Source of the DNA: Candidatus Nanogingivalis gingivitcus
GTDB taxonomy: Bacteria > Patescibacteriota > Saccharimonadia > Saccharimonadales > Saccharimonadaceae
Assembly (NCBI RefSeq): GCF_004151455.1
Contig: NZ_PRLK01000008.1
Location: 1-25,921, forward strand
DNA length: 25,921 nucleotides
Reading direction: 5' to 3'
Of this stretch, positions 7,686 through 14,795 are shown piece by piece; the stretch's first letter is position 1, and each line of letters opens with the position of its first letter. A model generated the notes under the pieces. That model worked only from the letters and a program-made list of their open reading frames with translations. It was not told where the DNA came from and ran no database searches. Made by a program: the position numbers and the translations under genes.

Positions 7686-8975
7686 ATGAAGCACACCGTT
7701 GAGGAAGTACGCCTAAAAAATGGCGTACAAGGACTTCTTATTGATGTTCCAGATGCTGCGGTGATGAATTTTACTTTCCAATTTAGGGCAGGATCTCGCT
7801 ATACAAGGTCGAGAGATATTTACGAGACTGCCCATATTATGGAACATATGGCTTTTGGTGCTAATGCTAGATTTAATAGTGAGCATGAGTTTGAGGCTGA
7901 TTTCACTAAGAACGGAGCATATCATAATGCTTCTACTAGCGATATGAATATGAGCTATATAGCTGATTGTGCCGATTTTGAATGGGAAAGAATTTTAGAC
8001 TTACAATTATTATCTATTGCAACACCTAAATTTAACGAAAAAGAATTTATCGCAGAAAAAGGAAATGTTCGTAACGAATTAACAGGTTACCTTAATAATA
8101 ATGCTAGGTTGCTTTGGCCTAAATTACAACAAGCTTTTGGTGAGCAGGTTTTAACTTACGAAGAGCGTATTAAAACAATTAGCAATATTACGTTAAATGA
8201 TATTAAGGAACATCATAAAAAAACACACACTACAGATAACTTGCGTTTTGTTATTGCTGGTAAGTTAACCAAATCACGTAAGAGTAAAATAATTGAAAAA
8301 TTTGAAAACCTAGACTTACCTAGAGGTGAACGTTTCGAATTTATTGTTGATGACCCTAAAGTGCCAGAAAAACCGGTATATATTAATAGAAGTGATCAGA
8401 AAAATATTAGTTTCGGTTTTTCAGTAATAATTCCACGCCAGCTTGATGACTATGAAATGGATGCTATGCATGCCCTTAACCATATATTAACAGGAACAAT
8501 GTACTCACGTATTTATGGTCAGGCACGTAAAAGAGGCTTAACCTATGGTGTGTACAGTGGTGCTAGCCGTAGTTTAAAAGATTCTGCTTGGGATTTTGAA
8601 GGGCAAACTAATTTTGATACAGCTAAACCGTTATTTGAGCTAATAGTTAATGAGCTTAAGAGGATAGCAGATGGTGATATAACGCAAGATGATATAGAAG
8701 CTATGAAAAGTTACGCTTTAGGATCTTTCCAAATGGGTGGACAAACAGTTCGTTCTATTGCTAATTTTTACGCTGGTAGATATTTTTGGGATGGTTTTGT
8801 TCGTGATTATAAAAAACAGCCAGAATATATTAAAGAGATTTCTGGAGATAAAATTTTATCAGTAGCTAGGGAATTCATTCGTGACGGTGTTTATTGTTTG
8901 GGTGCTGTTTCTAGTAACCAAGAAGAATTAGTGGAAGATATTAGCAATACTTTAAAAAATGTTTTTTGTAAATAA
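7686..8975 (+). CDS. M16 family zinc peptidase, single-domain
   Basis: This 429-residue protein is an inverzincin of the M16 (pitrilysin/processing-peptidase) family. The inverted zinc motif HIMEH lies at residues 50-54 and the third ligand is probably E131 in KGNVRNELTG. The C-terminal half has the RGLTYGVYSG element typical of the substrate-binding Arg/Tyr pair. One catalytic and one inactive-type domain fit the length, as in bacterial PqqL-like or YmxG-like peptidases. There is no signal peptide, so it probably acts in the cytoplasm. The ATG follows the secA TAA with no spacer and no separate promoter, which implies co-transcription with secA. A role in degrading leftover signal or transit peptides is possible but is inference. 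Confidence 0.88.
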   Translation: MKHTVEEVRLKNGVQGLLIDVPDAAVMNFTFQFRAGSRYTRSRDIYETAHIMEHMAFGANARFNSEHEFEADFTKNGAYHNASTSDMNMSYIADCADFEWERILDLQLLSIATPKFNEKEFIAEKGNVRNELTGYLNNNARLLWPKLQQAFGEQVLTYEERIKTISNITLNDIKEHHKKTHTTDNLRFVIAGKLTKSRKSKIIEKFENLDLPRGERFEFIVDDPKVPEKPVYINRSDQKNISFGFSVIIPRQLDDYEMDAMHALNHILTGTMYSRIYGQARKRGLTYGVYSGASRSLKDSAWDFEGQTNFDTAKPLFELIVNELKRIADGDITQDDIEAMKSYALGSFQMGGQTVRSIANFYAGRYFWDGFVRDYKKQPEYIKEISGDKILSVAREFIRDGVYCLGAVSSNQEELVEDISNTLKNVFCK

Positions 8976-8989
8976 TTAAACTTAAGAAA

Positions 8990-9016
8990 ATAGCCCTCTT
9001 ATCAAAAGAGGGCTAT
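8990..9016 (-). terminator. Hairpin terminator between the M16 gene and the minus-strand island
   Basis: ATAGCCCTCTT at 8990-9000 pairs with AAGAGGGCTAT at 9006-9016. On the minus strand it is followed by TTTC and lies eight bases past the stop of the 9024-9365 gene. It may also stop plus-strand transcripts from secA-M16. Confidence 0.7.
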
Positions 9017-9023
9017 AAAAGTA

Positions 9024-9365
9024 CTATAGACTAGTAGCTATCAAATTTGATAGTGCAGCGTTTCTTATTTCCCATTCACCAGGCAGTAATCTAGAATATT
9101 TACCACTATTGTTAGATTGGTAAATGTCTAAAATAATACCGTTTTCTTGACAGTAATGAATAGTTGTACCTGTTAGAATTTTATTATCCTTAAATTCTAC
9201 ATACAATTTTACACTTTCCACGCCATCAAATTTTTTAAAGAAGTTTTCCACTAAGTTGTAGAATTCTTTGATAGTGCGAGCTTTTCTGTCATTTTTAGCT
9301 TCAATAATGAAGGGAAGCTCACCGTTTCTTCTAGTTCTATTGCTAATTTTTACTTCTAGTTCCAT
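9024..9365 (-). CDS. Hypothetical protein (113 aa), minus-strand accessory gene
   Basis: The gene is clearly expressed-looking: a consensus promoter (TTGACA, 17 bases, TATTAT), a strong TAGGAGGT ribosome binding site nine bases before the ATG, and a hairpin terminator after the stop. The product is a soluble, mixed-charge protein with an N-terminal strand (MELEVKISNRTRRNGE), a Phe-rich amphipathic helix (FYNLVENFFKKFDGVE), then strands including VKLYVEFKDNKILTG. I do not recognise a family and see no signal peptide, membrane segment or catalytic motif. Its first 55 residues show a faint resemblance to the broken ORF at 4280-4461 (see findings). It lies on the opposite strand to all neighbouring housekeeping genes. 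Confidence 0.75.
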   Translation of the reverse strand: MELEVKISNRTRRNGELPFIIEAKNDRKARTIKEFYNLVENFFKKFDGVESVKLYVEFKDNKILTGTTIHYCQENGIILDIYQSNNSGKYSRLLPGEWEIRNAALSNLIATSL

Positions 9366-9415
9366 TTTTGGAACCTCCTATAAAAGTACTCTAAAATAAA
9401 TTTTTAGGCTTTAAT

Positions 9416-9444
9416 ATAATAACATAACTTCTTTAAAATGTCAA
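9416..9444 (-). promoter_or_regulatory. Consensus promoter of the 9024-9365 gene
   Basis: On the minus strand TTGACA (9439-9444) and TATTAT (9416-9421) are separated by 17 bases, and the -10 has the TATGT extension. The leader would be about 40 bases. Confidence 0.75.
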
Positions 9445-9445
9445 A

Positions 9446-9471
9446 TTAAAAACCACCTCTATAAGAGGTGG
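9446..9471 (-). terminator. Terminator of the 9481-10083 gene
   Basis: On the minus strand CCACCTCT and AGAGGTGG pair around a TAT loop and are followed by TTTTTAAT. It lies ten bases past the stop and just upstream of the next minus-strand promoter, insulating the two genes. Confidence 0.85.
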
Positions 9472-9480
9472 CGAAGATCT

Positions 9481-10083
9481 CTACAAAGAATTAGCGAAAT
9501 CCTGTGGTAGTTTTTTTAAAATTTCGTAATCTTCTACAAAATTTTGTTTACTAATAATTGCACAGTCGCCAAAAATTAAATCCATATTTGAATATTCTTC
9601 AAAATCAAGGATAAAATTAATATTTGCAGATTGAGTATTGGTGAAATCTCTAGACATAGTCCAGCTAAATTTTTCACGGTCTATTGATTTTTCTTTATTT
9701 AAAAAAGAAAAACAGTAGCATTTAGAAATAGAATTGTCTTCATTTTTTGCAAAGAAATTATTATAGTTATTCCCGTATAATAGGGGAATAATATAATAAT
9801 CAAGTTCTTTAAAACGTGAGAAATCAAGTTTTTCAAATAACAGTTGATACTTAACTAAAATATCGATAGCCTTGAACTTAAGCCAAAATCTGTTTCCACA
9901 TTCTAGCTCTCCGTTATAGAAATCAAAGCTTCCAACAATATTATCGTAAAGAACGACTTCTACTTTTTTGCTTTCAAGATCCATAACAACTTCGAATTCC
10001 TCGTTGATATTATGAAGATCTTCCAGCATAGCTTCATAAAGACGACGAACTTTAGCAAAAGTGGCAATATTTTCTACTTTCAT
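9481..10083 (-). CDS. Hypothetical protein (200 aa), minus-strand accessory gene
   Basis: I start the gene at the ATG at 10083 because an AGAGGTAC ribosome binding site precedes it; a frame 14 codons longer exists but its start has no such site. The product begins MKVENIATFAKVRRLYEAML, is acidic and rich in Phe, Tyr and Asn, and shows predicted alternating helices and strands (for example VVMDLESKKVEVVLYDNIVG). There is no signal peptide or membrane segment. I do not recognise a family. The gene has its own promoter (TTGATT, 16 bases, TATAAT) and terminator, and forms a two-gene minus-strand island with 9024-9365 between M16 and murD. Confidence 0.7.
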   Translation of the reverse strand: MKVENIATFAKVRRLYEAMLEDLHNINEEFEVVMDLESKKVEVVLYDNIVGSFDFYNGELECGNRFWLKFKAIDILVKYQLLFEKLDFSRFKELDYYIIPLLYGNNYNNFFAKNEDNSISKCYCFSFLNKEKSIDREKFSWTMSRDFTNTQSANINFILDFEEYSNMDLIFGDCAIISKQNFVEDYEILKKLPQDFANSL

Positions 10084-10130
10084 TTGTAGTACCTCTTGTA
10101 AAATTACTCGACATAATGTCGGCAAAAGAT

Positions 10131-10158
10131 ATTATACACTAAAAAATATATAAATCAA
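10131..10158 (-). promoter_or_regulatory. Promoter of the 9481-10083 gene
   Basis: On the minus strand TATAAT (10131-10136) is preceded at 16 bases by TTGATT (10153-10158). It is back to back with the murD promoter at 10186-10196. Confidence 0.6.
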
Positions 10159-10185
10159 TGAAGAATATCTAAAATAATATTAAGG

Positions 10186-10196
10186 TGTGATAAAAT
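10186..10196 (+). promoter_or_regulatory. Extended -10 promoter of murD
   Basis: TGTGATAAAAT lies 24 bases before the ATG at 10221, which has an AGGAG site at 10211-10215, so this transcript has a short leader. Confidence 0.55.
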
Positions 10197-10220
10197 ATTA
10201 ATAATAAAAAAGGAGACAAA

Positions 10221-11552
10221 ATGAGAATAGCATTATTAGGGTATGGATTAGAAGCCAAAAGTGCCCATCATTTTTTACGGGAAAAATTTCCAAATGCTTT
10301 TTTTGATATTTATGACCAAAACAAAGAGGCTAAAATAGATCCCCCTAAAAATGCAGAGCTACATTTAGGAGTTAAAAACTTTAATAGTATTAATGCAGAT
10401 TTAATTGTTCGCACTCCTGCAGTCAACCCTTACTATTTACCAAAAGATATTCCAGTCACTTCGGTAACTAAATTATTTTTTGAAAATTGCCCAGCCAAAA
10501 TAATTGGCGTAACAGGGACTAAGGGGAAAGGCACTACAGCAAGCTTAATAGCTTCTATTTTAAATAGGTCTAATCAAAAGGTTCATCTTGTTGGTAATAT
10601 TGGCTTACCAGCCTTAGATGTTTTAGATATTATTAAAGATACAGATATTGTTGTTTATGAATTATCGAGCTTTCAATTATGGGATATGAACCTATCTCCA
10701 CAGGTTGCTGTTAGTGTAATGGTAGAACCTGATCATTTAGATAAGCACCCTGATTTTAGTGACTACCTTAATGCCAAATCAAATATTTCTCGACATCAAA
10801 GAGAAGGGGATGTTTCTATTTATTATGGTAATAATAATAATTCTAAATATATTGCCAGTTTTGGGGAGGGAGCTAAAAAATCTTATGCTAATGACAAAAA
10901 TGTGTATGTAGAAAATGGCTATTTTATGTATAATGAACAAAAAATTTGTCCAACCTCAAGTTTATCTATTTCAGGAAACCATAATATAGAGAACGCTTGT
11001 GGCGCTATACTAGCGTGTGTAGAAATAGCAAAAATTAATGATTTTAAGCTGGATAATACTACTATAAAGAAGGGGTTAGCAGATTTTACTGGTTTACCTC
11101 ATCGTCTTAAACTAGTAATGGAGTACCAAGATGTCAAATTTTATGACGATAGTATTTCTACAACTCCTGGTAGTACAATTGCAGCTATTAATGCTTTTTC
11201 ATCTCCTAAAATTTTAATATTAGGAGGCAGTAGTAAGGGAGCTGATTTATCTAGTCTTTATAAGAAAATAGCAGAAGATAATACAATTAAAAAAGTAGTT
11301 ATTATCGGTAGCGAAGCTGACAATATTGAGAAAGAATTGACTAATATTAATTATAACAATTTTATTAACTTAGGTATTAAAACAAATATGGGAGAAGTAG
11401 TGGGTGAATGCTTTAAAAATGCCAATAGAGGAGATGTAATTATTCTAAGCCCAGCACACGCTAGTTTTGATATGTTTAAAAGTTATAGTGATAGAGGAGA
11501 TAAATTCGTTGAAGCAGTAAAACAATTATGCTATAATCTAGAACATGAGTGA
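10221..11552 (+). CDS. murD: UDP-N-acetylmuramoylalanine--D-glutamate ligase
   Basis: MurD adds D-glutamate to UDP-MurNAc-L-Ala in the cytoplasmic stage of peptidoglycan synthesis. The 443-residue protein has an N-terminal Rossmann-like UDP-binding domain (MRIALLGYGLEAKSAHHFL), an ATP-binding P-loop GVTGTKGKGTTASL at residues 96-109, a central-domain segment (VYELSSFQLWDM), and the C-terminal ligase domain with GLPHRLKLV and FYDDSISTTPGSTIAAI. The P-loop carries Lys and Gly where the usual MurD motif has Asn and Ser (GTNGKST). It is the only mur gene here, so other pathway genes lie elsewhere. It ends with TGA, evidence that UGA is a normal stop. The mscL promoter and start lie within its last codons, overlapping by eight bases. 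Confidence 0.93.
   Translation: MRIALLGYGLEAKSAHHFLREKFPNAFFDIYDQNKEAKIDPPKNAELHLGVKNFNSINADLIVRTPAVNPYYLPKDIPVTSVTKLFFENCPAKIIGVTGTKGKGTTASLIASILNRSNQKVHLVGNIGLPALDVLDIIKDTDIVVYELSSFQLWDMNLSPQVAVSVMVEPDHLDKHPDFSDYLNAKSNISRHQREGDVSIYYGNNNNSKYIASFGEGAKKSYANDKNVYVENGYFMYNEQKICPTSSLSISGNHNIENACGAILACVEIAKINDFKLDNTTIKKGLADFTGLPHRLKLVMEYQDVKFYDDSISTTPGSTIAAINAFSSPKILILGGSSKGADLSSLYKKIAEDNTIKKVVIIGSEADNIEKELTNINYNNFINLGIKTNMGEVVGECFKNANRGDVIILSPAHASFDMFKSYSDRGDKFVEAVKQLCYNLEHE
11527..11537 (+). promoter_or_regulatory. mscL promoter inside the 3' end of murD
   Basis: TATGCTATAAT, a full match to the recurrent extended -10, lies in murD codons and ends seven bases before the mscL ATG at 11545, predicting a leaderless mscL transcript. 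Confidence 0.65.
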
Positions 11553-11937
11553 AAAGAAGGTAGTGAGGAAAGCTGTAAAACATCCTTCAGTTAATGTTCT
11601 TAAAGAACAACTAGAGGGTTTTAAGCAATTTATTTTAAGCCAAGGTTTAATTGGTATGGCTATAGGTTTAATTTTAGGTACTGCAACAGGAGCTTTAGTT
11701 AAATCTTTAATTGATAATGTGATTATGCCACCAATTGGTTTAATACTTGGTTCAGCTGAGGGTCTAAAAGGTCTAAGGCTAGCAATTGGTAGAACAGTTA
11801 ATGGAGAATTAACTTTTGTTAATTACGGAATATTCTTAAATGATTTAATCAACTTTGCAGTTATTACTGCTGTAGTATATTTTGTAATTGTATTCTTAAC
11901 TAAATTTTTCGGTGAAGAAATTACAGCTAAAAAATAG
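11545..11937 (+). CDS. mscL: Large-conductance mechanosensitive channel
   Basis: MscL is the homopentameric membrane channel that opens under extreme tension to release osmolytes on hypo-osmotic shock. The 130-residue protein has the family pattern: an amphipathic N-terminal helix (LEGFKQFILSQGLIGMAIG), TM1 leading into GALVKSLIDNVIMPPIGLIL, a periplasm-type loop, TM2 (FAVITAVVYFVIVFLTKFF), and a short charged tail. A basic N-terminal extension of about 20 residues (MSEKKVVRKAVKHPS) precedes the first helix. The gene overlaps the end of murD by eight bases and has its own promoter within murD. prfB starts nine bases after its stop. Confidence 0.95.
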   Translation: MSEKKVVRKAVKHPSVNVLKEQLEGFKQFILSQGLIGMAIGLILGTATGALVKSLIDNVIMPPIGLILGSAEGLKGLRLAIGRTVNGELTFVNYGIFLNDLINFAVITAVVYFVIVFLTKFFGEEITAKK

Positions 11938-11946
11938 TTATTAAAT

Positions 11947-13020
11947 ATGGATAAACTTCAAGCTCGTGTTCAAGTTATTTTAGAAGAAATAGACAAATCG
12001 GCGTTAAAGCTTGATTTGTTAGAAAAAAAATCTAAATTAGAACAATTAGAGCTTGAAGTTTCTAGCCCTGAAATTTGGAATAATCCTATTATTGCACAGT
12101 CTAAGCTGCAAGAAATAGCCAAGCTAAAAAAAATAGTTCAACCTTGGCATATTTTAAAAAGCCAAGTGGAAGATATATTCGAGCTTTTAGGACTAGGCGA
12201 AGATGAATTTTTGCCAGAATTTGAATCACAAATTTTAGCATTTGAACAGGAATTAACAAAAATAAAAAGAACACTATTTTTTAGTGGTAAATTTGATGAT
12301 AAAGATGCTATAATTCGCATAACTTCTGGTGTGGGGGGTAACGATGCTCAAGATTTTGCCGAGATGGTAGAGCGAATGTATATTCGTTGGGCGAATAAGA
12401 ACGATTATAGTATTGAGCATATTGAAAGAAGTGAAGGGGAAGAGGCTGGCATAAAAACTAGCGTTTTTGCTATTTCTGGTGATTTTATTTATGGTAGGCT
12501 TAAAGGGGAGAGTGGAGTACATAGGTTAGTTAGAATATCTCCTTTTAATAGTGGCGGAAGCCGTGAGACTTCTTTTGCTCTTGTTGAAATTTTACCAAAA
12601 ATTGATACACCTAACGAGGTGAATATAGATGATAAAGATCTAAAAATAGATGTATTTAGGAGTGGTGGTAAAGGTGGTCAAAGTGTTAATACTACAGACT
12701 CAGCAGTACGTATTACGCATATACCAACAAATATCGTTGTGTCAATTCAAAATGAACGTTCTCAGCTTCAAAATAAGGAAACTGTAATGAGGATATTGCG
12801 TGGTAAACTTTTACAGCTTCAACTAGATCAGCATATAGAGGATATCAGCAAGCTTCAAGCTGGTAAATCTGCTGAATGGGGTGCTCAAATACGCAATTAT
12901 ATTTTAAACCCCTATAAGTTAGTTAAGGATACTCGTACAAAGTATGAAGAAAAGGACGTAGATAAAGTTTTAAATGGCGATATAGATGGTTTTATATGGT
13001 CGTATCTTGAAAAGAGCTAG
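11947..13020 (+). CDS. prfB: Peptide chain release factor 2
   Basis: RF2 ends translation at UAA and UGA. The 357-residue protein has the peptidyl-hydrolysis GGQ motif in FRSGGKGGQSVNTTDSAVRI and the RF2-specific SPF tripeptide in RISPFNSGGSRETSF, which separates it from RF1 (PxT). The N-terminal helices (KLEQLELEVSSPEIWNN) fit RF2. The frame is continuous from the ATG, so the +1 programmed frameshift that regulates prfB in many bacteria is absent. No Shine-Dalgarno sequence precedes the ATG; it lies nine bases after mscL, so translational coupling or a read-through transcript is likely. Keeping RF2 agrees with UGA being a stop here. Confidence 0.95.
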   Translation: MDKLQARVQVILEEIDKSALKLDLLEKKSKLEQLELEVSSPEIWNNPIIAQSKLQEIAKLKKIVQPWHILKSQVEDIFELLGLGEDEFLPEFESQILAFEQELTKIKRTLFFSGKFDDKDAIIRITSGVGGNDAQDFAEMVERMYIRWANKNDYSIEHIERSEGEEAGIKTSVFAISGDFIYGRLKGESGVHRLVRISPFNSGGSRETSFALVEILPKIDTPNEVNIDDKDLKIDVFRSGGKGGQSVNTTDSAVRITHIPTNIVVSIQNERSQLQNKETVMRILRGKLLQLQLDQHIEDISKLQAGKSAEWGAQIRNYILNPYKLVKDTRTKYEEKDVDKVLNGDIDGFIWSYLEKS

Positions 13021-13026
13021 AGGCTA

Positions 13027-13060
13027 ACCTTCAAAAAGCTTGCGGCTACTTTTATAAGGT
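13027..13060 (+). other. Imperfect inverted repeat before ftsE
   Basis: ACCTTCAAAAAG at 13027-13038 pairs with CTTTTATAAGGT at 13049-13060 at 10 of 12 positions. It lies between prfB and the ftsE -10 box and has no T-tract, so it could be a weak terminator or an operator-like site. Confidence 0.4.
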
Positions 13061-13068
13061 GATATAAT
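13058..13068 (+). promoter_or_regulatory. Extended -10 promoter of ftsE
   Basis: GGTGATATAAT ends nine bases before the ftsE ATG at 13078. There is no ribosome binding site, so a leaderless transcript is predicted. Confidence 0.6.
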
Positions 13069-13077
13069 TAAAAAGTA

Positions 13078-13761
13078 ATGATTTTATTAGATAGAGTTAC
13101 TAAAGTATATGGCAATTCATCTACGCCAGCTATAAATCGTGTAAGTTTGCATATTAAACCAAAAGAATTTGTTATTCTTGTAGGTACTAGTGGTGCTGGT
13201 AAATCTTCTTTACTAAAAATGCTTACACGTGAGGAAAAACCAACTAGTGGAAAAATTGTAGTTGGAGGAATCGATTACGATAAATTAAAAGATAAAGACA
13301 TTCCACTTCTTAGGCGTAGAATTGGTGTTATTTTTCAAGACTTTAAGCTATTACCAAACCGTACAGTGTTTGAAAATGTTGCCTTTGCATTAGAAATTGC
13401 AGGTATGACAAATTATGAAATTAATGCAACAGTGCCAAGGGTTATTAAACTTGTAGGATTACAGGGTAAGGAAAAAAACTTCCCTCATCAGCTTAGTGGT
13501 GGAGAAAGGCAACGTGTAGCTATTGCTCGTGCTCTTGCTCGCCAGCCAAAAATATTAATAGCCGATGAGCCTACAGGTAACCTTGATCCTAAACATAGCT
13601 GGGATATTATTAGATTATTAGAAAAAATAAATGACTATGGAACTACAGTAGTTTTAACAACCCATAATGTTGAAATTGTTAATAAATTAAAGCGTCGAGT
13701 TATAACCTTAAATCACGGACGAGTAACACACGACCAATCACAGGGGAGTTATAAACAATAA
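13078..13761 (+). CDS. ftsE: Cell division ABC transporter ATPase FtsE
   Basis: FtsE is the ATPase that, with FtsX, controls septal peptidoglycan hydrolases. The 227-residue protein has Walker A GTSGAGKS at residues 36-43, a Q-loop ([19 protein letters not shown]) typical of FtsE, the signature [15 protein letters not shown], Walker [13 protein letters not shown], and the H-loop histidine in [11 protein letters not shown]. Length is standard. The stop overlaps the ftsX ATG by one base (TAATG), indicating translational coupling. Together with ftsX, the CHAP hydrolase and the S41 protease it forms a division and cell-separation cluster. Confidence 0.96.
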   Translation: MILLDRVTKVYGNSSTPAINRVSLHIKPKEFVILVGTSGAGKSSLLKMLTREEKPTSGKIVVGGIDYDKLKDKDIPLLRRRIGVIFQDFKLLPNRTVFENVAFALEIAGMTNYEINATVPRVIKLVGLQGKEKNFPHQLSGGERQRVAIARALARQPKILIADEPTGNLDPKHSWDIIRLLEKINDYGTTVVLTTHNVEIVNKLKRRVITLNHGRVTHDQSQGSYKQ

Positions 13762-14774
13762 TGGAAAAAAATACTCATCATAAAAATACTACATCGGCAC
13801 GATCAAAAAAACAGAACTCCAAAGTTATAATGGAGCAAAAGCGCCGTAAAAGAAGATTACTTACCCTATGGCGTATTACTAAATATGGTGCTAACAGTTT
13901 TATGCGTAATGCTTGGCTTTCTGTCGCAGCTACTGTTGTTATGACACTTACTTTATCTATTATTTTTACCAGTCTTGCCTCAAAAGCAATTTTAAATGAT
14001 ACTATTAGTGAAGTTAAAGATAAAGTTGACCTATCTATCTACCTTAAAAAAGATGTTAATGAAAATGACCTTCAATCTATACAAAAATCTTTAGCTAACT
14101 TATCATCAGTTAAAGAGGTTAAGTATATTTCACCAGAACAAGCTAGAAAAAATTTTGCTGAGAATAATTCTTCTGATGAAAAATTTAGAGCAGCATTGCT
14201 TGAGGCTACAAATGAATTTCCTGCAACTTTAAATATCAAAATGGTTGATATTGGTAATACTACTGAGTTAAAACAATTCGTAGATAATGACAAGACTATA
14301 CAAAACAATCTTCATAAAACACGTAAGCCAACTTACGGAAGTCGCAAAGATATCATTAATAGCATTTCTAATACTTCTAACTTTATTGAAAAAATTGGTT
14401 TAGTTGCTGGTATAATATTCGTTATTTTAGCAAGCTTAATAATCTTTAACACTATACGTATGGCAATTTTTAACAGGCGTGAAGAAATATATATGATGAA
14501 GTTAATAGGTGCTAATAAAAGTTTTATTGCTGGTCCATTTATTGTTGAGGCAGTTATATGCGGTATTTTGGCGGCAGTTTTAGCTATGATTATATGCTAT
14601 GCTGGTATTTTCTTAATTAAAGATAAACTATTAGTTTATGGAGTTCCTGTTGAATCATTAATCGCATTTTTACAGAATTATTTTATCGTTGTACTCATAG
14701 GCTTAATGTTGACAGGTTCGGCTATAGGTGTTCTTTCGGCTTTTACAGCAACTAGAAAATATTTAAAGATATAA
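13761..14774 (+). CDS. ftsX: Cell division membrane protein FtsX
   Basis: FtsX is the membrane partner of FtsE that transmits ATP-driven changes to an extracellular hydrolase. The 337-residue protein starts with a ~40-residue basic cytoplasmic segment, then TM1 (LSVAATVVMTLTLSIIFTSL). An extracellular domain of about 130 residues follows, beginning KDKVDLSIYLKKDVNENDLQ. Three C-terminal membrane segments follow (LVAGIIFVILASLIIFNTIR, the GILAAVLAMIICYAGIFLI region, and the last). The loop after TM2 has RREEIYMMKLIGAN, a conserved FtsX/MacB element. The extended basic N-terminus is longer than in Bacillus FtsX. It is coupled to ftsE and followed 21 bases later by a coiled-coil CHAP protein, its probable target. 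Confidence 0.94.
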   Translation: MEKNTHHKNTTSARSKKQNSKVIMEQKRRKRRLLTLWRITKYGANSFMRNAWLSVAATVVMTLTLSIIFTSLASKAILNDTISEVKDKVDLSIYLKKDVNENDLQSIQKSLANLSSVKEVKYISPEQARKNFAENNSSDEKFRAALLEATNEFPATLNIKMVDIGNTTELKQFVDNDKTIQNNLHKTRKPTYGSRKDIINSISNTSNFIEKIGLVAGIIFVILASLIIFNTIRMAIFNRREEIYMMKLIGANKSFIAGPFIVEAVICGILAAVLAMIICYAGIFLIKDKLLVYGVPVESLIAFLQNYFIVVLIGLMLTGSAIGVLSAFTATRKYLKI

Positions 14775-14795
14775 CTTTTAAAAAAGGGAGGGCTA

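Noticed and set aside
10084..10125. Upstream start for the 200-residue minus-strand protein
   Set aside because: The 14-codon extension lacks a ribosome binding site, and the internal ATG has AGAGGTAC at suitable spacing.
11947..12040. Programmed +1 frameshift in prfB
   Set aside because: The frame is continuous from ATG through the N-terminal helices with no in-frame TGA or CTTTGA site.
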